This document shows positions 43,482-56,322 of a stretch of 64,000 bases of DNA, in pieces. Positions within the stretch are counted from its first letter, which is position 1. Each line of letters starts with the position of its first letter. The notes under the pieces were generated by a model, which saw nothing but the letters and a program-made list of their open reading frames with translations, was not told the origin of the DNA and made no database searches. The position numbers and the translations under genes were made by a program. Source of the stretch: Absidia repens (lineage: Eukaryota; Mucoromycota; Mucoromycetes; Mucorales; Cunninghamellaceae); contig MCGE01000045.1 of assembly GCA_002105175.1 (NCBI GenBank), positions 186,001 through 250,000 of the forward strand, read 5' to 3'.

Positions 43482-45373
43482 ATGATGAATCAATTGGAAG
43501 CAGAGTCCCAACTGGATTCAAAAGAAAAAATCTCATCACAAGTGGATTTAGTCTCAGAATCCATCACTACTAGTAGTAGTGAGAGTCAAAGACAAGTTAC
43601 GACGACGACAGCTCCGGATGGCGGTAGAGGGTGGCTAGTACTCGCCGGATGTTTTTGCGGATTATTTTGTACGCAAGGATATAACTATACTGTAGGTAAA
43701 CACTCACTCACTCACACATCCAAAAAAAAAAAGTCTAATTTTTTTTTTCACCCACCCACCCACTCATTGTTTTTTTTTTTATTAGTGGGGCATCTATCTG
43801 GAATATTATAACAAGAATGTATTTATTAATGAAATGACAGCATTATCATGGATCGGCAGTCTATGGTTAGCCATGGCAGTCATCTTGGGGCCCGTCTATG
43901 GCTACCTTGCATACAAAATTGGGTATCGCTGGCTTCTTATTGGTGCGGTCCTATGTAATACGTTAGCATTGATGTTGGCCAGTATATCTACAGAGGTAGG
44001 TGTCATGTCAATTTATATATATATATATATATATCCACAAACACACAGGCTCCATATTGATTATTCCTCAATTATATATATATTCTTTTAGATTTGGCAA
44101 TTGATGTTGACCCAAGGCGTCTTAGGTAGGGTGATTGTGGACTATAGAAAAATGTAATCTCCGCATTTTTTTTTGACGCCTTTCTTCCTCCTTTTTTTTT
44201 TTTTTTTTTGATAGCTGGGTTTGGTGCTTCATTAGTATGGTTTCCCTGCGTCAGTGCATCACAACAATATTTTGACAAACGTCGTGGCATGGCAGTGGGC
44301 ATATCAATATCCGGTAGTGGATTTGGAGGCAAGTCATGTATGGTTGGAGGGGTTGTTGTCTATATAGATATATTAATCACCTCTTTTTTTTTTATTTTGG
44401 TGGCGGGGGAATTCCAGGTCTTGTCATGTCCAATATAGTTGAAGCCATTAATTCCACCTTGGGCGTTCGTTGGTCTCTTCGTGTTGTGGGATTTATCAAT
44501 TTGGCCCTGTTGTCCTTTACCGCTTGCGTGGTTCGTCCTTTGCATCCTCCACCTCCTTGCAACACACTCTCTCAATCAATCAACTTGAAGCCATTTCGAA
44601 ATATCCAATTTTGTCTCTTGTTTGCTATTCAGTTTGTGGGAAATTTTGCCTTCAATGTCCCTTCTAGTTATCTACCGTGTAAGTTTTTTTTTTTTTTTTT
44701 TTTTTAAAGGAATTGGGCTGGGAAAACGGGGTATAGGGTTAGAAAATAAAGGGGAAGGGCCTATCTAACTCTTTTTTTTTGGTTGTTATAGCTTATGCCG
44801 AATACATTCACCTTGATGCTTGGATAGGTAGTAACTTGTCGGCTATCCTTTCAGGATTACTGATTGTGGGCAAAATTGGTGCTGGGGTCACTAGTGATTA
44901 TGTTGGTAGAGCCAACATGTGCACCCTTTGCATTACAATGACAGGGGTGGTGTGCTTGGTGTTATGGCTCCCTGCAACAAACGCGGCGGAAATCTGGGCA
45001 TTTGCAGCTTTCTTTGGTTTATTTGGTGGTGGCTATATGGGTAACAGTGAAACAAAGAAAGGTGGGCACGCCAATTCATAATACTAATAATTGCTTATGT
45101 CCTATTTTCTATATAGTAATGGTACCTGCCGTTCTAGTTCAGTGTGTTGGGATCGAGGATGTGGAAGCAAGTAATGGTCTTTTGTTTTTTGCGTGGTTCT
45201 TTGGCGGCTTATTTGGATCTCCGATCTGTGCAGCATTGATCGACAGTGAAGATGGGCAGCCCAATTATTCCAACGCAATCATTTTTAGTGGTGTGCTGAT
45301 GGTGTTTGCTGGTTTCTTGGCATGGATCGTCCGTGTTCTTAGATCGGGTTGGAATCCGCTACTCAAGGCCTAG
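43482..45373 (+). CDS. MFS transporter, monocarboxylate-porter type
   Basis: Seven exons (43482-43691, 43786-43995, 44092-44125, 44215-44328, 44418-44678, 44792-45040, 45117-45373), 444 aa. A hydrophilic N-terminus is followed by PDGGRGWLVLAGCF, the signature before helix 1 of monocarboxylate-transporter-like fungal proteins, then about twelve hydrophobic helices (WGIYLEYY, WIGSLWLAMAVILGPVYG, FDKRRGMAVGISISGSGFGG, IVGKIGAGVTSDYVGR, FFAWFFGGLFGSPI). It probably sits in the plasma membrane; the substrate is unknown. The fourth intron (44329-44417) starts GCAAGT, a GC-AG intron; the frame requires it. An A run sits directly before the ATG. Confidence 0.9.
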
Positions 45374-46136
45374 TTTAGTTTATCTTTTTTTTTTTTGTTA
45401 TACACACACACTCATATATATAATAGCACTTTATTAGATTAGCTAGAGTCTCTTCCCTAATTGTCCTTTTAATTGTATATAATATCTCGTTTCACTTTAT
45501 TATTATTATTATTATTATTATTATTTGATAATCCCAAAAGAATAAAAATAAAATTCGAACCCCTTTATCCCTGTATTATGGTCACAAATTATATGTAGAT
45601 CACTTAAAAAAGCTAGGTAACGATGACTGATGACTGGTGTTTTTTATCTTATGATGACATACTGTAGGTTAGTTTAGTATGGTACACCAATTGTCATTTT
45701 GATTCTGAAACACTTCTTCGTTTTCTACATAGTTCTCAAACTGCATTGATACATCTGTCGACCGAGTCTTTCTTGATATCACCATGCAAAATCCGTTCCA
45801 TTTCATGGTCAAACTTGGGTCAAAGGAAATACTTGATTCCGACCACGGAGTTTTTTTACAATGACATAAAAAGATCGACTGCTTCTCTTTAATCGATGTT
45901 GATGATGGAGGATAGTGATGGCGATGAGAAAATAAAAAGTAGGACTCTTTTCATGTCAGCCATATCATAAGAATGCATGTCAGTTTATATATGTATGTAA
46001 GACAAAGGCGGAGCTTGTATTATATACAGTAAGAAGCTTGTTTTTTTGGGCCTTTCAATTGTTCCTTTTTCACTCTTTTTCTCTTTTATAACTCCCTCCT
46101 TCCCCACCCTCCACAGCTCTTTCTATATATAATACT
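45374..46136. other. intergenic region MFS / Rab11
   Basis: An ATT microsatellite at about 45498-45526 and a poly(A)-like AATAAAAATAAAA at about 45540. A 70-codon plus frame without an ATG ends near 45890; no family recognised. Rab promoter side: T/C-rich 46070-46130. Confidence 0.45.
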
Positions 46137-46507
46137 ATGAGTAGAGACGAAGAATACGACTATTTATTCAAAGGTAAAACTCCTTATTGGTTGAACTGAG
46201 ATATTTTTAGTACTTCTCCCACCAAAAAACAAACCTTGTCTCCACCTCTTATCTCATCATCTTTTTTTTTTTTTAGTTGTCTTGATTGGTGATTCTGGTG
46301 TTGGTAAGTTAGAAAAAATAAATTCTACGTGTACATATAAACAACACCGTTATTGACCACTCTCCACATCCTTTTTTTTTTTTTTTTTTTATAATGCACA
46401 GGTAAAACCAACCTCTTGGGTCGTTTCACTCGTAATGAATTCAACTTGGAATCAAAAAGTACCATTGGTGTAGAATTCGCCACTCGTAGTATAGAAGTGG
46501 ACTCAAA

Positions 46508-46541
<34 letters not shown>

Positions 46542-47418
46542 AAAAAGTGGGTGTTCAGTTTCCAGTCAGTCATTGGTATAATGATATTAATGATTGTATT
46601 ACTTTGTAGACTGTCAAGGCACAAATCTGGGATACAGGTAAAAAAAAAAAAAAGTGGATAGAATAAATAGTAGTAGTAGTACACGGCAGTAGGATGATGA
46701 ACTGATATACTATTCCATCTTAGCTGGTCAAGAAAGATATCGTGCCATTACTAGCGCGTAAGTAGAGGACACCTTGAGAAAAAAAAAAGTTTCAATCTAA
46801 AGTCCTATTTTTCTTTCTTTCTATGGCTATGCTAGTTATTATCGTGGTGCGGTGGGTGCTTTATTAGTATATGATATTTCCAAGCAATCCACCTATGAAA
46901 GCGTGGGACGATGGCTCAAGGAACTCCGTGATCATGCTGATTCAAATATTGTCATTATGTTAGTGGGGAACAAGAGCGATTTGCGACATTTACGTGCTGT
47001 TCCTACTGATGAAGCGAAGCAGTTTGCTGGTAAGACAAAGCCAAAAAAAAAAAAAAAGAACAAAGCCCATTTGAATCAAATAGGAGAATTAAAATGATCA
47101 TTCTATTTCAAAATGCTTAGCTGAAAATGGATTGTCATTTATTGAAACATCTGCCCTGGATGCCACCAATGTTGATTTATCTTTCCAACGTATTTTGACT
47201 GGTAAGTTTCCCAAATTATCCGCACTACTTTTTTTTTGTACGACGCTCCCCCAATTCACATGCCGTTTCGCTCTTTTTAATGATTTATAGAAATTTATCG
47301 AATTGTATCCAACAAAGCTCTTGAATCATCCAACAATGCTATCAAGCCCACTGGTGGTCAAACAATCTTAGTATCTCAAACGCCTGATGAACAAAAACAA
47401 GGTGGTGGCTGTTGTTAG
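46137..47418 (+). CDS. YPT31: Rab11/Ypt31-type small GTPase
   Basis: Eight small exons (46137-46173, 46277-46303, 46402-46508, 46610-46637, 46724-46757, 46836-47029, 47121-47201, 47291-47418), 211 aa. P-loop GDSGVGKT (17-24), switch [34 protein letters not shown] (from residue 64), [14 protein letters not shown] and [10 protein letters not shown], and a C-terminal GGGCC for double geranylgeranylation. [22 protein letters not shown] is the Rab11 signature. It controls late-Golgi and recycling-endosome traffic, which matters for hyphal tip growth. Introns carry long T or A runs, up to about 28 A at 46511-46538. Confidence 0.96.
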
Positions 47419-47769
47419 TGTTTAGTTGAAATAAAAAAACCTTTTATTTTTTCCTGGGGTATTGAATGAATTGAATTCATATGACAGTGGTACGTGGATT
47501 GATGATACGGGCTTTTTTTTGTCCAATGAAGTTGATGGGCGGGATTTGAAAAAGTTTTTTTTTCTTTGGGTTGGTGTCTCATTGCCCCTCTTTTTTTATG
47601 AAAATCACCTTTTTTTTTTTATTTGATATTCCTTCTCATCACCTTTTTTTTTCCCTTCTTTTCATTCGAATAGAAAAAAAGAAAAAAAAAAGCATTCCTT
47701 TCGTTTATTCCCCTCTTCTTCTCTTTTATTACTTTTTATATATAACCCATCCATTCATTCTATAGAACC
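47419..47769. promoter_or_regulatory. upstream region of desaturase gene
   Basis: GGGCGGGATTTGAA at 47537-47550 matches the end of repeat family R1. T/C-rich runs and a TATATATAA at about 47736 follow, about 30 bases before the start codon. Confidence 0.4.
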
Positions 47770-47830
47770 ATGTCAGGGCAGGCAACTGGTAGGCTATCTT
47801 AGTATAAGATAATATGATGCGTGACACTAA

Positions 47831-47879
<49 letters not shown>

Positions 47880-49487
47880 AGATATTCGAATTTTTGAACG
47901 GGAAGAATTGACCAAATCTTTACGGGCGTACAGAGATGGCCAACTGGATGAAAAGAAATACTTGACCATTGACAACAAGGTGTATGATATTACTGACTTT
48001 ATTCCTGATCATCCCGGTGGTGAACAAGTCATCAGCACTCACATTGGCAAGGACGCTACTGGTAAGCCCCTCGATTTATACCCTTTATTTCTCTCTGAAA
48101 TTGGACGATAATTAATAATAATAATTTTTTTTTTTTTTTTTTTTGGATAGATGTCTTCCACGCTATGCATCCTGAATCTGCTTATGAAACGTTGGCTAAT
48201 TGCTATGTTGGTGATCTGGCCCCTGAAGACAAAAATAGCCAACAACAAAAAAGCAAGGATAAATTAAACTCCCAAGCATTTGCGCAAGAAATCCGTGATC
48301 TCCGTGACAAGTTACAAGCCGAAGGCTACTTTGAAGGCTCCACCTTGTTTTACATTTATAAAGTGGTGTCTACGTTGGCCATCTGTGCTACTGGGTTTGC
48401 CATGTTGTATTATGGTGGTCATTCTACTCCCGTGGTCTTTGCTGCTGCTGTCGTTGTTGGTCTGTTTTGGCAACAATGTGGTTGGTTGGCCCACGATTTC
48501 GGTCATCATCAAGTCAGTAATGATCATGAAAAGAATGATTTGCTGGTGCTCTTTTTGGGTTCTTTCTGTCAAGGCTTCTCTCTTTCATGGTAATTAAACA
48601 AAAAATCGATTTATCGAACGATCGACTTATCTATTTTTTTTTTTATATCAAATAGGTGGAAGAACAAACACAACACACATCATGCTAGTACCAATGTCAG
48701 TGGTCATGATCCCGATATCGATACCGCCCCTGTCTTGTTGTGGGATGAATTTGCTACTGCCAACTTTTATGGATCTTTAGAAGATAACCCTGGCCGATTT
48801 TCTCGATTTATCGCCGAACATGTGCTTCCTTATCAAAGTCGATACTATCTTTTCATTCTTGGCTTTGCTCGTTTCTCATGGGCTCTCCAATCTTTGTCCT
48901 ACTCCTTCAACCAAGGTGCTCTTGATAAGTCTGCTCGTACCAATTGGATGGAACGCTCCATGCTGGTCAGCCATTGGATCCTGTTCACTGTTTGGAATAT
49001 CTTGTTTGTCGGTAGCATCACCAATATGATCATGTTCTTTTTGGTCAGCCAAGCTGTGACTGGTTACGCCTTGGCCTTTGTGTTTGCCATGAACCATAAT
49101 GGTATGCCTGTCATTACCCAAGAACAAGCTGAAGATATGGAATTCTATGAAATTCAAGTCATTACTGGTCGTGCTGTGAGCCTTAGTCCTTTGGGCGATT
49201 GGTTCTTTGGTGGTTTGAATTATCAAATTGAACATCATGTAAGTGTGTATTTTTGTTATAGATAAAGAATTTGGTGTATTTACCCTTCTTTTTTATTTGA
49301 AAAATAGGTTTTCCCTGATATGCCCCGACACAGTTTGCCCAAGGTCAAGCCCATGATCAAGTCTATTTGTAAGAAATACAATATCCATTATCATGATGTT
49401 GGTGCAATTACTGGTACCATTGAAGTCTTGAAAACTCTCGATGTTGTCCAAAAACTATGTGAAAAGTTCTCCAAAAAGGTGTTCTAG
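47770..49487 (+). CDS. front-end fatty acid desaturase with cytochrome b5 domain (Delta6-type)
   Basis: Exons 47770-47788, 47882-48061, 48151-48589, 48656-49238 and 49308-49487, 466 aa. The N-terminal cytochrome b5 domain has HPGG (50-53). The three histidine boxes are HDFGHH (181-186), HNTHH (218-222) and QIEHH (403-407), Gln instead of His in the third box marking front-end desaturases. Hydrophobic helices lie between the boxes. The likely reaction is Delta6 desaturation of linoleate to gamma-linolenate in the endoplasmic reticulum, as in other Mucoromycota; a Delta8-sphingolipid desaturase shares the same architecture and is the main alternative. Intron 1 contains a pure run of 40 T (47836-47875). 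Confidence 0.9.
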
Positions 49488-49813
49488 TTGAATCTTGTAT
49501 TCCCTTTTTATTTTATATATATACACATATTCTCCTCCATTCTTATTAGTTAGTTTTTCCTTCTTTTTATCTTTTGTCATTTTTTTTATATATTTATATC
49601 ATCTACTTTATTATATTTATTTACTTATTTATATTCCAATCTCTGATCAAATAAAGTATCCAATGTAATTGAATCATTTCATTTATTTATGCCTGAAATG
49701 TATTCTTTCTGATTCCTCTCGAAAAACCGTTAGTCTGCGGCGTTTTAATCTTCAAAAAGTTTAATACAAATGTTGGTTTTTTTTTTCTGTCTTTTTCTTC
49801 CTCCTAATCAAAC

Positions 49814-52800
49814 ATGTCTTCACGCGCTTTACGACGATTGCAAAAAGAGCAACTGGCACTGGTAGAACAACATAGCAGTGGCGAAGAATCTGATGAATAT
49901 GAAGCTCCTCCCAAAGCGAAAAATTTATTTGATTTGGTAAATGACATAGAATGTTTCTCAAGATACAATGTCAGTAGCACTTACCCTTTTTTTTTTTTCT
50001 TTTCTTTATCATAACGTAGCTAAATGAAGGTGATGATGCCGAAGAAGAAGAAGACGACGAAGAAGAAGAAGAAGTACCTCAAGAGGACGACACTACAGTG
50101 ACGAGTGGCAATCAACCAACGACAAACAAACCAAAAGCAACATCACCACCACCACCACCTACCATCAGCGGCAGCAGCAACAAGAACAAGAAAAACAAAA
50201 AGAACAAGAAGAAACAGCAAAAGAAAGCAGCAGCCAACAATGCAAAGCAACCTGTTGCGGAACTCTCCATGAAAGAACTGGACGACATGCTTGATCATAT
50301 GAAAGCAACAGACACGACGACCGATAGCTTAGCCAATAGCTCCTGCGCCACCAAAACCGGCGTCTCGAATGATCCCGAAGCGAGTGTGACGCATGCCAGC
50401 CGTCAATTACTTTGCGTGAATTATCGTTATTTGGACTCGGATGCAGAAATGAAACGTATGTTTGGGTCTCGAGTGGTCAATCGTGAAGCTAGACCTTCTG
50501 GAAGGTAATGTTGTTGTTGATTGGAAACGCCACTCTCTTTCTATACTTATTCCCTCCTCCTCTCTCTTTTTTTTTTTTGTTTTTTTTTTCTCAATTCGAT
50601 CATAGACTTTTGAAAAAAACCAAACTGGCCACGCCCAAGGTAGATTGGCCCTCTTTCCAAAAACAAGGGCTGACCATGGAATCATTATCGGCGACCGACA
50701 ACAAAGGGGCACCTACGACGTCATTTGCCTTCAAACATCAAGAAATCTATCAGGATATTCAATTGGATTACCTCAATGTGATCACACAACACGATCCCAA
50801 TGGGTTGGTCATGCTTACACATCAACATCCTTATCATGTCGATTCCCTGTTACAACTTTCTGAAATTGCCAAGCAACAAGGAGATTGGACCGTTGCCGGG
50901 GACTGTATAGGTAAAAAATATAAAAATAAAAAATAAATTCTTCAATGGATCATCGCTTTTTTTTTGTTGTTGTTGTTGTTGTTGTTGCAGTTGCTAACAT
51001 ATCTGGACTTTTTGTTTTTGTTTTGTTAAAACGCTAGATCGTGCTTTGTATGCAAGTGAACGCGGGTTCCATCCTCACTTCAATCTTGGCTCGGGCAATG
51101 TCCGTTTACCTTACCAACGGTCTGAAAACCGGTCGTTTTTCATTGCCATGGTCCGACATATTCAATTCTTGACACGTCGTGGGTGTTGGCGTACTGCCTT
51201 TGAGTTTAACAAACTCTTGTTCAGGTAAAGGTGGGAGGGGTGGTGGTGTTGACAAGGTCAAACATTTTTTTTTAATCTGTATTATATATTGGTATATGTT
51301 ATATATGTAGTCTTGCTCCTTTTGCCGATCCTACCGGTGCTCTTTTAGCCATGGATTATTATGCCCTCTCTGCGCGTGAATATCGCTATGTGTTGGAATT
51401 TGGTCAAACCTGGCAACCCGATGGTGAAACGTATCCTAAAGATCTCTTAAGTTTGCCGAATTTTGCGTTTTCCACTGCGTATGCGAAATTCAAATGTCAC
51501 CAACATCATCAAACAAATGTGGAATCATTGGGTGATGATGCGGCCGATGAGGATAATGATGCGGATGGATCCCACATGTTACGAAATGCAATGGCTAAAT
51601 TTCCTGGATTTGTGCCTCAGCTCTTGGAAACCTTAGGTGAATCGGATGCTACGATCAATCAACATATCTCATTCTTTGCATCTACGTAAGTTTTTTTTTC
51701 TTTTCTTAGATTTGTGGTTGATAGAAATGACTGATTCGCCTTGTATCGATGTATTTTAGATCCACTGATAACTATCTGACACTATTGTTGGCTCTTTATA
51801 TTCATCGTACACACGAACTCTGGAAGGAACCCGAGGTAAAAAAATCCAAAAAAGGAGCTGAGGGGGGAGGGCGATGCAAGAGTGTTAAGCTGATATGTGT
51901 TTTCTTTTGAAAAAAAAAATAGGTCCTTAGTTGGTTCAAGTCAAACGCACACCACGTTTTGAAGGATTCATCTTACCACAACAAGGCGCTGACCGACCTC
52001 CCATGCCACTACAAGACCAAGGAGGATGATACTTCACTACCATTGAATCTCTGCCGCCATGTCCTCCTTTTGGATCAACGAGAACTTTTATCAATGCTAC
52101 CACGCTCTGTCACCAACACGACGTATTACGCCAATGATCCTTTACCACCGCCTGATTCCACGACAGGTTACGATATAGATGAACGCATGCGTACACGACG
52201 AAACAACCGACGCAATGAAACGCAACAGGGTGGGATTCTCGCCATGCTGCAAGGGCTTTTGGGTGCTCGACAACTGGATGCCACGCAACGACAACAAATC
52301 AGACAAGCCATGGATCAATTCACAGCAATGACTGGTAATAATGGTGGTGATCAAATCCCTGGCGCATTCCCTGGACAAGACGAAGAGGATGACGACGATG
52401 ATGAAGAAATCTCTGTGACAGCCACGGTGGAAGATTATACTCACACGGCGGATGATACCTCGACGTAAGTAAAGAGGGAAGCGTGCAAAAAGGGAAGGTC
52501 TCGGTGCTAATGTCTTCTTCTTTTTTTTTTATGTGTGTATGTATAAAAGGTCGGCGCCTGATCACGAAGATACAGATTATACAGAAGAAGAATGGCAACG
52601 GATCCAGGAATTATTAGGCCGATCGTCAGAGGCAGCGTCTCAAGGCAATGCAGAGCTCCGAGACATCATGGATTCTCTTGGTGCTGGTACTGATCATCAT
52701 CAACGCCATGCTTCGTAAGTTCCAAGAGAGAGAGAGAGATCATATAAAAACAATAGGAAACTCACACATGGTCTGATTTTGATAGGGATCTTGAAGATGA

Positions 52801-52900
52801 AGAATTCTTTTCAGATCAAGAAGATTTGGATTTACAACGTGCATTGGCAGAATCTGCTCAGGAACATCAAGAAAATATGGCAAGAAGGTCACAACAGTAG
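49814..52900 (+). CDS. RQC1: Rqc1/TCF25 family ribosome quality-control protein
   Basis: Nine exons (49814-49936, 50020-50504, 50606-50910, 51038-51224, 51311-51685, 51760-51835, 51923-52464, 52550-52714, 52786-52900), 790 aa. It starts MSSRALRRLQKEQ, then an acidic Glu/Asp block and a Lys-rich block (KNKKNKKNKKKQQKK), a typical Nulp1/TCF25 N-terminus. The conserved core includes NYRYLDSDAEMKRMFG, WPSFQKQGLTME, HPYHVDSLLQLSEIAKQQGD, RALYASERGFHPHFNL and FFIAMVRHIQFLTRRGCWRT, ending in acidic, Gln-rich sequence. Rqc1 works with Ltn1/Rqc2 on stalled 60S subunits. GCGGCGTTTT lies at 49737-49746, 68 bases before the ATG. Confidence 0.92.
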
Positions 52901-53552
52901 ATTGTTAGCATATCCCCCGGTTTAGTTTAGACTTTTTTTTTTATTTTGTTTTTTCCAAGATTTCTTGAAAATAATAAAAATCCTATTCACCCATGACTTG
53001 TATGATTCCCACCTTGTTGCTGTTCTAATCTCTCAGTTGCTTTGATGATTTTTTTTTTTTTTATTTGGCAGTAATCAAGGTCCAACTATTTTTTTTTTTT
53101 TCGTCATACAAATATTCCCACCCCACATCCTTTCCAAATAAACCTCATCTTTTCATCATCAGTCAATTATTTAGCTGTCTCCAAATACCTCCATTGGACC
53201 TCCCCCCCCCATTTTCACGCACCACAATAAACAGCCCTTGAGATAAAAAAAAAACATAGTCATCATTAAAAACAATAATAATCATCCTTCATTCCGCAAT
53301 AACAGACAGTCAAATAACAGCATGACATAAAAAAAAAAACACCGTCCATCAGCAGCGATTTATTTATTTATTAGGTTCATCATGGGCAAAATGTGGATAT
53401 AAAAAGTAAATCATGCCAAAAAAATAAAATAAAAATAAAAATAAAAATCCAGGTATATACTATCTACAAATCCATCAATCCCTTCCACATCCTGTCACCA
53501 TCATCATCATCACCATCACCAAAAAAAAGGAGGGATTCGTTGTTCTTCCATT
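52901..53552. other. convergent intergenic region RQC1 / CHY-RING gene
   Basis: 3' flanks of two convergent genes. T runs, AATAATAAAAAT at about 52969 (likely RQC1 poly(A) signal), a C run at 53204-53210 and an ATTT microsatellite at 53359-53371. No gene seen. Confidence 0.5.
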
Positions 53553-55202
53553 TCATTCCGATGGGATCGATGCTTCTAAGGATGGGGATGCGAGCACATG
53601 TGGATCATTGTCAGGGTCAAAGGCAGCCTCTGGCGAGGTTGGCCGCGGTGGCGATGGCGACGACGACGATGATGCGTCGGACGACGATGGGTCGGAAGCG
53701 GCGTGTTCCATGATCGTTGCACAAGAAGGAGGAGGAGACTCTGTCTTTTCGGTGCGCAGGACGGTGGTGTTGTAACTTGCACAATGGGCACATTTGTGAT
53801 AAAAAAAGTGATAGGGGGCGGCACAGCGACGTTCACAATCGTTGCAAAACACATGCGACAGCACATGGGCGTATTCGTCCGGCATCGATTGACGTTCCAA
53901 CGCGCGGTCCAACCGTGCAAAGTAATGCGACATATCCCCCAACGATTTCATACATGTCGGGCATTGGTACGACGTTTGAATGTAATCGGCATAACAATGT
54001 TTATGAATACAATGACCACACGGCTTATTAAAAAAAAAAAAAAAAACCAGACGTCAGTCAACATGTCCACCTCCCCCCCTCCTTCCCTTTCTTCAAATTC
54101 TTGTTGGTTTTTACCATAAAAATGACCGTGGCCGTACTTGTAAACATGTATTCCCCACAAATAGGACAATCCGATTCCAGGTTGCGTTCAATACATCGAT
54201 GTTTGTGTTGCATGGAGATGGACATACAGATATGACAGGTGGCGCAATGGAAAAAATCTTTGCCGAGGCCTTGGCCCTGACGACACATGCCACAGTCATC
54301 ACAATGATACACCGCCTTGCCTGGTACATCGTCCCATAATTTGCACTTATCACAATAATACCGCGCCATGGTTTCATCACATCCCACACACGTCGCGCCC
54401 GCCGGTTGCAACCGCTGACACAGCATACAATACATGGTCTTGGTATCGGTCCGCACAATCGCATGGTCGCTCTGCTCGTCATGACAAAATCGACACCCGA
54501 ATATCCCGCCACAACACGCCGCTTGCAGTTTGCATTTCCGTTGGTAGTGTGGACATCCCATGATCCCTCGTTCTTCATCCTATTTTATCCAAGAAAAAAA
54601 AATGGAATCAAACAATTGCATGAGAGGGGTGTGTGAGTGAGAGAGAGCTCTTCTTACCTGATACGTGACCGAGTAGCCGTCAGAAATCATCATGGGTGGG
54701 TCTGATGATCCTGTACAAGAGGTGACAGACAGCGTGGTGCTGCTGGGTGTAGTGCGACTGCCTTGCCACATGAGTTGCTATAATTTTTTTTTTTTTTTTT
54801 TTTGAAAAAAAGAACACGGTCGGTGTGAGTTTTCTCCTTCTTTTCAATTGGACGCGAAGGGGAATAGTGGTGGGATTTTTTTTTCTTTACCTGAATCTGA
54901 CGTGCTTTATCTTTTGCAGAAATAGAAGCATCGCGTTGTATGTCCAATATTTTGCGTCGTAATTTAGTTTCGGCTTCAGAGCAAGGTGAAGGAGGAGGTT
55001 CATTGGTTTCGTCGCCTTGACGTAAAGGCGTGGAGACAGTGGTGGTGGTGGTGGTGGTGGGTACAGTAGGTTGAGATGGATGGTCATGTGGTGATGGTGG
55101 TAGGGTTGTTTGTGGTCGCATCAAGACATTGTCCTCTGCTGAAGATCGTGCTGGCATATTTGCTGTAGTGTTGTTGCTGTTGCTATTGCTTTGTTGGTTC
55201 AT
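53553..55202 (-). CDS. CHY zinc finger and RING E3 ubiquitin ligase (Pirh2/RCHY1-like)
   Basis: Exons 54891-55202, 54658-54777, 54115-54579 and 53553-54023, 455 aa. The first about 145 residues are low-complexity (Thr, Pro, Gln). Then the CHY zinc finger GCPHYQRKCKLQAACCG..FCHDE, the CTCHY-type module (CDKCKLWDD, YHCDDCGMCRQGQG, FHCATCHICMS, HKHRC) and a RING finger CPICGEYMF..PCGHCIHKHC..CPTC (about 287-325) split by an intron, followed by a zinc-ribbon tail. The domain order is that of RCHY1, which ubiquitinates substrates; plant and fungal members link to iron or stress responses. The substrate here is unknown. Confidence 0.93.
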
Positions 55203-56322
55203 ATTCGCTTTATGGAGTGTAAAGAGGAGAGGCTGTGGAAGTAAAAGGGTAAAAAAAAAAAAGTTAAGGGAAGAGAGAAAAAAAAAAAGTCATTTGCGCT
55301 CCGAAGATCAAATAAATAGAATCACACACACACAAAGCATACGCATTATAGTCATCATCAAGCATTGACTGGTTCCTTGGGCGATGACTCAATAAAGATA
55401 ACCACTGAATCCCATTGATTGGTGATCATCTCAACCTTATATTTTTTTCCCCTTGTGCTGCATATTTTTTTTCGCCCAAAAAATCATATGAATTCACTTG
55501 CTTGCTCATCTATTCAATCACCGCTCCAGTCATAATTTTCATTTTATTTTTTTATATAAGGAAGGAGGCTAGCTAATCATCATCCTGTCATCAGTAGAGT
55601 CCTTTTTTTTTTGTCATCATATAGAATCAGCTCAATAAATTAAGCCAAGATTTTATACTACAAAATCAAAAAAACAATACCTAAGGATGAAGGCCATGCC
55701 TATGGAGACAAAAAATTGGATATGATATCAAACAAAAGGAAATTCACCCATAAAGAATGAATACCTTTGATCAATAGCTTGCAAAAGGTTTTACCCAATT
55801 GCCTATATTATCCTTACTCATAAATTTGAGGCAAGGTTTCATACTCAGCTTGCCAACTTGAAGTCCGATTTTGAATGCGTTTGTTTTATATGTCAACTTG
55901 TGGTAGGCTTCTTTGGGTCTGGCGCACGGATCAAAAAAGTGAAAATAAAAACACAGATCTACCATGCACATATACAACATAACATATTATCCAAAAAATA
56001 AATAAAGATTGAATGTAAAAAATGAGCAATTGGGGTTTTTTTTATTGTTTCATAAGAAGTGATAATAGCAAGGTATATAAAATAACCTCAAAGTGATGTG
56101 TGATGGAATACAGACAGAAAAAAACATCAGAGAGAAATGTGTATAATGTAACAAATGATGGATGTAATAAAGACGAATGACTTCGCTAAATGTAAAAAAT
56201 AGAGAGGGCTCTTTTTTTGTTTGATGGGTGATGTGACGGGTTCAATGGAGGATGGCTTTTAGGGGTAAGGAACTTGCTGACAGTATTATATTATTAGTTT
56301 TTGAGGTATGACAATCCTAAAT
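55203..56322. other. intergenic region CHY-RING / VTC1
   Basis: AT-rich. A 69-codon minus-strand frame (55771-55980) has no recognised family. TATA-like TTTTTATATAAG at about 55548. Nothing else supported. Confidence 0.45.

Noticed and set aside
45640..45893. About 70-codon plus frame without ATG between MFS and RAB11
   Set aside because: No start codon, no splice acceptor in a suitable place and no family resemblance.
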